Positions 16,276 through 21,258 of a stretch of DNA of 21,258 nucleotides are shown here, piece by piece. The stretch is from an uncultured Blautia sp. (GTDB taxonomy: Bacteria; Bacillota; Clostridia; Lachnospirales; Lachnospiraceae): NCBI GenBank assembly GCA_900547685.1, contig URHS01000040.1, forward strand, positions 1 to 21,258, in the 5' to 3' direction. The notes below the pieces were generated by a model. That model ran no database searches and had not been told where the DNA came from. It saw only the letters and a list, made by a program, of their open reading frames with translations. Position numbers and translations under genes: made by a program. The first letter of the stretch is position 1. Each line of letters opens with the position of its first letter.

Positions 16276-19200
16276 ATGAATCATGTTGAGAACATGAAAA
16301 CAATTTTAGAGTTATTTAAAAATAAGGGAATCACCCTATTTATGGATGGAGAAAAATTAAAGTACAGAGCCTCTCATGGAATAAATCATGATGATATTTT
16401 GTTGCTGAAAGAGAATAAAGAAGCTCTGATTCAGTATTTAAAAGAGCACGCTGAGGATATAAGGATCATATCTGCCCCAGAGGATATGTACAAACCATTT
16501 GCGCTTACAGATGTACAGGCTGCCTATGCATTGGGAAGAAAAGATACTTTTGAATATGGTGGGGTAGCATGCCATGTTTATATGGAATTAACATATAGTG
16601 AGTTACATGTGGATAAGGTACAGGCAGCATGGCAGCGTTTGATTGCCAGACATGAGATGCTGAGAGCCATTGTTAATGAAAATGGAACACAGCAGGTATT
16701 ACCGGAAGTAAATGAATTCAAAATACAGGAGTATGACCTTTTACATATTTCTGAGGCTGGTAAGGCTCTTGAAAAAATTAGAAATCGTATGGGAAATGCT
16801 ATATATGAACTTGGAAGCTGGCCCATGTTTGAAATTGCAGTGAGCCATACAGATAAGGAATCCATCCTTCACTTTTCAATGGAATTTTTAATTGCAGATT
16901 GGAAAAGTATTTGGATGCTATTATACGAGTTTGAAACACTTTATTTCACGCCGGAACAATTGTTGCCTGAAGTGGGAGCGACATTTAGGGACTATTTGAT
17001 AGCCGAGAGAAAATTGAAAGAAACAGAACAGTATAAGGTTGATAAGGAGTACTGGTTAAATAGAATAGAGAGTTTGCCAAAGGCCCCGGAGCTTCCAATA
17101 CTTAGAAATCCAATTAAAAACAGGAGTGATTTTTCAAGATATTTTATGGAGATTGATCAGGAAAAATGGAATAGATTAAAAAGATACTCCAATCATTTTG
17201 GAATAACGCCAACGGCAGTGGTATTGACAGCCTATGCAGAAGTAATAGAACGGTGGAGTCAGACATCAGAATTTTGTATTAATCTCACCGTTCTCAACAG
17301 AGCGCCCATTCATCAGAAGGTAGAGGAGATTGTCGGAGATTTTACATCTGTAAGCCTTTTGGAAACACGTATGGAAAAATCGAAGCCTTTTATTGAAAAG
17401 GCCCGAGAGATTTCAGGCCAATTGTTTGAAGATTTGGATCATCGTTTGTTTAATGGTGTTGAGGTCATCAGGGAAATATCGAGGAAAAAAGGAAGGGAAC
17501 ATGCCTTAATGCCAATTGTTTTTACCAGCGCTATTGGCCTTTCTGATAAGAAGCTGCAAGGTGAGTTTCACGGAAATGGAATTAGCCAGACACCACAAGT
17601 ATTCATAGACTGCCAGGTCATGGACGGAGAATATGGATTACAGGCGGATTGGGATGTTAGAAACGGTGTATTTCCTGATGGGTTGATTAAGGATATGTTT
17701 GAAACCTTCCGTAGCAGGCTTTTGGAGTTGGCAGAAACTGATGTGAACTGGACAAAGGTTTCTGAACTGGAACTGCCTTCATGGCAGCTGGAGCGGATAG
17801 CCGGCATAAACAGTACTGAAAAAGAGATATCTTCTCAAATGCTGTATGACGAGTTCCTGGAACAGGTTAAGAAGCAACCTGCAAAAACAGCAGTGATTGA
17901 TTCTGCAGATAAATTTACATATTTGGAACTTCATCATATGGCGTTAGGGATTGCGGACCGCCTGAGTGAAATGGGGATTAAACCAGGCAGCAATATTGCA
18001 GTTTTGCTCCCCAAAAATCGATTTCAGGTAGCTGCGGTATTAGGTATTTTATATACTTCTTGCATTTATGTGCCTGTTGACATAGAGCAGCCGGAACAGC
18101 GTTGGAACACAATCGTAGCCAATGCTGATATAAAAGCAGTTCTTATTCATTCGGGTCATAGTGCAGTTTTTGAACATGTGCCGGTGTTACCGGTAGACCA
18201 GATAGAGGCAATAAGTAATGACAGTATGATATTGCGAGGAACCCCCGATGATTTGGCATATATTATTTTTACTTCAGGAACTACTGGTGTTCCTAAAGGT
18301 GTGGCTATCACACATAAAGCTGCTTGGAATACAATTAAAGATATTAACCAGAAATTTTTCGTCAGTAGTCAGGATTCAGTGTTAGGGCTGTCAAAACTTA
18401 ATTTTGATTTGTCGGTCTATGATATTTTTGGATTACTATCATGCGGAGGAACCTTGGTTTATCCAAAACTCTCAAGATACATGGACCCGTCTCATTGGGT
18501 AGAGCTTATACAGGAATATGAAATCACCATCTGGAATTCCGTACCCGCGTTTATGCAGATTTTAACCGGTTATTTTGCCGGTAAGAATGAGAAGCTGCCA
18601 CTTCGCATCGTGCTGTTATCAGGAGACTGGATTCCGGTAGGCATGCCTGGGGATATACAAAAATGTGCTGGTGATGCCATGGTTATCAGCTTAGGCGGTG
18701 CAACGGAAGCCTCTATCTGGTCCATATATCATGAATGTGTTGATAATGAGATACGTGAGGTGAGTATACCTTATGGCAAACCTCTATCGAATCAGGGATT
18801 CTCTATTTATGATGCAAAAGGACGCCCATGCCCGGTATACGTGACAGGAGAACTTTGTATTTGGGGAACAGGTCTTGCCGAAGGGTATTATAATGACCAT
18901 AAGCTGACAGAGGCAAAGTTTGTTACGGGCAGAGAAAATGTCAGAATGTATAAAACAGGGGATAATGGCTGTTATCTGCCTAATGGTGAGATTGAGTTTA
19001 AGGGGCGAAATGATAATCAGATAAAGCTGAGAGGACACCGTATTGAATTAGGAGAGATCCAGTCTACTCTGGAACAGCATAAATCTGTTTCACAGGCTAT
19101 GGTGGTGCTGAATGAGGTAAAAACGGATATTTATGCTTTTGTAAAGACTGTTCAAGGGAATGTGAAGAATTCTGATTTAAAACAATATTTAGAAGCGTAT

Positions 19201-20544
19201 TTACCGAAGTATATGATTCCTGCGGATATTATTTCAGTAGAAGAGTTTCCGCTGACTGCCAATGGGAAAATAGACCGGGATAAAATTAAAAAGTTAATCA
19301 TTAAACAGGAAAACGCAGAAGGAAAAGAACTGCGGGAAGAAAATCCTGATGAACTACAGAATAAACTGATAGAGCTTTGGAACAGCGTTGTTCCCCAAAG
19401 CGCAGCTGGGGTATTTGACAATTTCTATGACTTGGGAGCGGATTCACTAATACTCGCCCAGATGGCTACAAAAGTTAGAGAACAAATTTCTAAGGATATT
19501 GCCTTTGACGCTTTACTGAGAGAACTGATTTATAATCCGACCATTCAAAAACTGTCGGAGTTCATTAGGAATAATACAGAAACGGAAGTCGAAGAGAAGA
19601 AAATGGAGGACACAAACTCTGAACTTGTATTTGTGAGGGAATATGGCGGAGATCTGGAGAAAGGACTTAGTATAATATTCCATGGTGCTTTAGGTTCATT
19701 TAATCGTTTCGACTATCTTGCAGATTCTTTAATTGCAAGTAAGGGAGAAAAAGTGATTGGGATAGGTATTAAAGATACGAATAAGTATTGTTCAATACCG
19801 TCAACTAATTTGATTTGGATGTTATCAGATATATATTCCCAAATAATCTGTAGTTATCAGGTAAAGGCCGTAAGTTTGATAGGGTATTGTTTCGGTGGTG
19901 TTATAGCATTAGAGACGGCAAACCGCCTTAATGAAAATTCGATAACCGTGAAGTCACTCTCAATATTAGACAGCCTTTTATTGCCTCCTTCATTTAAGGT
20001 AGAAGATGAACTGCTAATGGAAATGATGTTTTTGGACAATATCCCAGTTTCTTACGCAGATATTGAGATGCCGAATCCTGCGCTGTACGAGCAGATTATA
20101 GTCCAGGAATCAATGAAAAAAGGAGTAATTAATAAGGGCTTTCTGACAAGTATATCTGGAACAACCGAACGGGAGCAGTTAGGTGACTTTTTCAGAGAAT
20201 TGGCAACGATGCAGAAAGAAGAACGGTTCGGATTATACGCAGTACAGTGTAAAAAGAATACGAATGTAGAGATGCCGATGGAGCTTATTAAGAGTTTATA
20301 TCAGGTTTGCGTTGCGACATTTGAAGCCATGCATTATGAAATATGCCCGTATTTAGGTACAATAAATTATTTCTTTGCCCCGGAGGGCGAAGTGGGATTT
20401 AAGAAAATGGTGTTGGAGACATGGGAGGGATTGGCATTAGGAGCTTTTAACGTTATCGAAACCCCTGGAAACCATTATACTTGTGTGGAACAGAAAGAGA
20501 ATGCAGAATATTTGGCAGGCTCATTATGTGACTTAAAAGAATGA
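16276..20544 (+). CDS. Terminal NRPS: TubC-type docking - Cy - A(Cys) - PCP - thioesterase
   Basis: 1422 residues. Residues ~5-52 form a TubC-type docking domain (FKNKGITLFMDGEKLKYRA), matching the one on the free-standing Cy. The Cy begins at FALTDVQAAYALGR. Its core reads E203-FLIA-D208-WK-S211, Glu replacing the first Asp, while GDFTS, PIVFTS and SQTPQVFIDCQ are intact. The A domain has FTSGTTGVPKG (~666), D711 and the full cysteine code D-L-Y-N-L-S-L-I-W-K, ending LTANGKIDR. The PCP has GADSL with Ser1057. The thioesterase has GYCFGG with Cys1205 at the nucleophile position, Asp1232 in ILDS and His1400 in GNHYT: a Cys-Asp-His triad. It should add the last cysteine and release the chain by hydrolysis or cyclization. 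No A-domain insert is present, unlike PchF. Starting at 16270 would add two residues. Confidence 0.94.
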   Translation: MNHVENMKTILELFKNKGITLFMDGEKLKYRASHGINHDDILLLKENKEALIQYLKEHAEDIRIISAPEDMYKPFALTDVQAAYALGRKDTFEYGGVACHVYMELTYSELHVDKVQAAWQRLIARHEMLRAIVNENGTQQVLPEVNEFKIQEYDLLHISEAGKALEKIRNRMGNAIYELGSWPMFEIAVSHTDKESILHFSMEFLIADWKSIWMLLYEFETLYFTPEQLLPEVGATFRDYLIAERKLKETEQYKVDKEYWLNRIESLPKAPELPILRNPIKNRSDFSRYFMEIDQEKWNRLKRYSNHFGITPTAVVLTAYAEVIERWSQTSEFCINLTVLNRAPIHQKVEEIVGDFTSVSLLETRMEKSKPFIEKAREISGQLFEDLDHRLFNGVEVIREISRKKGREHALMPIVFTSAIGLSDKKLQGEFHGNGISQTPQVFIDCQVMDGEYGLQADWDVRNGVFPDGLIKDMFETFRSRLLELAETDVNWTKVSELELPSWQLERIAGINSTEKEISSQMLYDEFLEQVKKQPAKTAVIDSADKFTYLELHHMALGIADRLSEMGIKPGSNIAVLLPKNRFQVAAVLGILYTSCIYVPVDIEQPEQRWNTIVANADIKAVLIHSGHSAVFEHVPVLPVDQIEAISNDSMILRGTPDDLAYIIFTSGTTGVPKGVAITHKAAWNTIKDINQKFFVSSQDSVLGLSKLNFDLSVYDIFGLLSCGGTLVYPKLSRYMDPSHWVELIQEYEITIWNSVPAFMQILTGYFAGKNEKLPLRIVLLSGDWIPVGMPGDIQKCAGDAMVISLGGATEASIWSIYHECVDNEIREVSIPYGKPLSNQGFSIYDAKGRPCPVYVTGELCIWGTGLAEGYYNDHKLTEAKFVTGRENVRMYKTGDNGCYLPNGEIEFKGRNDNQIKLRGHRIELGEIQSTLEQHKSVSQAMVVLNEVKTDIYAFVKTVQGNVKNSDLKQYLEAYLPKYMIPADIISVEEFPLTANGKIDRDKIKKLIIKQENAEGKELREENPDELQNKLIELWNSVVPQSAAGVFDNFYDLGADSLILAQMATKVREQISKDIAFDALLRELIYNPTIQKLSEFIRNNTETEVEEKKMEDTNSELVFVREYGGDLEKGLSIIFHGALGSFNRFDYLADSLIASKGEKVIGIGIKDTNKYCSIPSTNLIWMLSDIYSQIICSYQVKAVSLIGYCFGGVIALETANRLNENSITVKSLSILDSLLLPPSFKVEDELLMEMMFLDNIPVSYADIEMPNPALYEQIIVQESMKKGVINKGFLTSISGTTEREQLGDFFRELATMQKEERFGLYAVQCKKNTNVEMPMELIKSLYQVCVATFEAMHYEICPYLGTINYFFAPEGEVGFKKMVLETWEGLALGAFNVIETPGNHYTCVEQKENAEYLAGSLCDLKE

Positions 20545-20633
20545 TGGGCATTGTACATCAAGATTACTGCTTCTACAAAATAAAACATTTTTGGTAACTT
20601 AAAAGGCTGGCAGTTAAAAGAAAAGGATGTGAT
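20545..20633 (+). other. Short gap between NRPS operon and MATE fragment
   Basis: 89 A/T-rich bases. I see no convincing hairpin with a T-run (terminator), and only weak promoter-like hexamers (TTGTAC at 20551 and TACAAA at 20574, spacing 17). AAAAGGA at 20621-20627 is the likely ribosome binding site of the next ORF. Whether the MATE fragment is co-transcribed with the NRPS genes is open. Confidence 0.4.
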
Positions 20634-21149
20634 ATGATGTCAAATAAAAATGATACTCGGTCTATGCTGCTTCATGACAGCCTGCAAAGTTTAGTATTAA
20701 AACTTAGCGTACCTGCGATTATCGGCATGGTGGTTGTTGGGCTTTACAATTTTATGGATGGAGTTTATGTCGGTCAAATGGTAGGAGATAACGCTATGGC
20801 AGCGGTATCTGTGTCCTATCCATTTACGCTTGCCAATAGTGGAATTTCCACACTCATCGGTATCGGCTCCGCTTCAATCCTATCCAGGGCGATTGGAAAA
20901 AGGGATCAGTCTACAATTGACAAGATAATGGGAAATTTGATCGCCATGAATTTGATTTTTTCTCTTATCATCATGGCGATTGGCATGATTTTTACGAAAC
21001 AAATTTTAATGCTTTCTGGTGCAAGTGGTGAAATTCTGGAGCTGGCGATCCGGTATTTACGCATTATCTTTGCAGGCAGTCTGTTTGTCAATTTTGCGCA
21101 GTCCTCAAATATGATTATGCGCGGCGAGGAATTGTTGAAACACAAATAA
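20634..21149 (+). pseudogene. 5' fragment of a MATE-family efflux transporter
   Basis: 171 codons of the N-terminal part of a MATE (multi antimicrobial extrusion) transporter. Seen: KLSVPAIIGMVVVGLYNFMDGVYVG, the typical first helix with its Asn/Asp-rich loop; VSYPFTLANSGISTLIGIGSAS in helix 2; and two more hydrophobic helices ending at NMIMRGEE. Full MATE proteins have about 450 residues and 12 helices, and MRGEG is normally followed by more helices. Here the frame ends after LLKHK and no frame in the remaining ~110 bases continues the homology, so the gene is cut by a rearrangement or insertion. A hand count gives 57 G+C in 120 bases at 20761-20880 against 23 in 60 at 18361-18420, hinting at a different origin from the NRPS genes. 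If intact in a relative, it could export the product. Confidence 0.75.
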
Positions 21150-21170
21150 GCCTCCATATCACCGACCATT

Positions 21171-21257
21171 TTATCCTATGATGTACAGTGGAGTATCCGC
21201 ATCCGGAACCGTTTGAAATTCCGGATTCCGTAGCTGCTCCGTTTTAATACCTTTATC
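21171..21257 (-). CDS. Possible C-terminal end of a gene running into the window (partial)
   Basis: On the minus strand a frame open from the window edge encodes 28 residues and stops at 21173-21171. It contains RNPEFQTVPDADTPLYIIG, which looks like plausible protein (hydrophilic with a short hydrophobic end) but which I do not recognise. It begins just past the point where MATE homology is lost, so it could belong to an inserted element or simply be the convergent neighbour. Length is too short for a firm call. Confidence 0.25.
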   Translation of the reverse strand, partial: DKGIKTEQLRNPEFQTVPDADTPLYIIG

Positions 21258-21258
21258 T

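Noticed and set aside
9690..19060. Long direct repeats between the A domains suggesting very recent duplication
   Set aside because: Similarity by eye is confined to conserved motif blocks such as the A8 region, with many synonymous and replacement differences; this fits old domain duplication rather than a repeat element.
20551..20579. Promoter for the MATE fragment (TTGTAC, 17 bases, TACAAA)
   Set aside because: Only about 3/6 and 4/6 matches to consensus, in A/T-rich sequence where such matches occur by chance.
20545..20600. Rho-independent terminator after the NRPS operon
   Set aside because: Only a 4-base GATG/CATC pairing is visible and no T-run follows it.
1..21258. CRISPR arrays, tRNA/rRNA genes, riboswitches
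   Set aside because: No spaced short repeats or recognisable RNA gene signatures seen; nearly every base is protein coding.

Overview
This window is almost entirely one compact, single-strand (+) biosynthetic operon of a low-GC Gram-positive bacterium. Strong AGGAGG-like ribosome binding sites, A/T-rich codon choice and ATGA start/stop overlaps suggest a Clostridia/Lachnospiraceae-like Firmicute; this taxonomic call is inference from composition and gene style only.

Layout: (1) type II thioesterase, 88-852; (2) an NRPS protein with a shrunken heterocyclization (Cy) remnant, a cysteine adenylation (A) domain carrying a methyltransferase-like insert, and a PCP, 857-4000; (3) a free-standing Cy protein with an N-terminal TubC-type docking domain, 4025-5512; (4) an Sfp-type phosphopantetheinyl transferase, 5523-6167; (5) a 2643-residue megasynthetase, FAAL-ACP-Cy-A-PCP-Cy-A-PCP, 6164-14095; (6) a saccharopine-dehydrogenase-like reductase, 14109-15185; (7) an Irp3/PchG-type thiazolinyl imine reductase, 15188-16273; (8) a terminal NRPS, TubC-docking-Cy-A-PCP-TE, 16276-20544. 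After an 89-base gap comes a 5' fragment of a MATE efflux gene (20634-21149), cut off at about 171 codons. The last ~110 bases may hold the end of a minus-strand gene.

Read through the A4/A5-region positions of the standard ten-residue code, all four A domains give the cysteine signature (DLYNLSLIWK or near variants DLFNFSLIWK and DLYNMSLIWK). There are four full-length Cy domains, four cysteine A domains and four PCPs, plus one FAAL-loaded ACP. The simplest model is an acyl (not salicyl) starter extended by four cysteines, each potentially cyclized to thiazoline. One or two rings would then be reduced to thiazolidine by the trans reductases, one residue would be methylated or epimerized by the inserted domain, and release would be by a thioesterase whose nucleophile is Cys, not Ser. 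This is related to the pyochelin/yersiniabactin pathways but differs in starter, ring number and subunit organisation. The product, whether metallophore or cytotoxin, cannot be read from the sequence.

The most unusual point is a split module: the Cy domain of protein 2 has collapsed to about 120 residues, and an intact Cy is encoded separately by the next gene. Two Cy domains also carry changes (Asn, Glu) at the first Asp of the DxxxxDxxS motif, and several proteins end in similar short acidic -EI tails that could serve as docking motifs.
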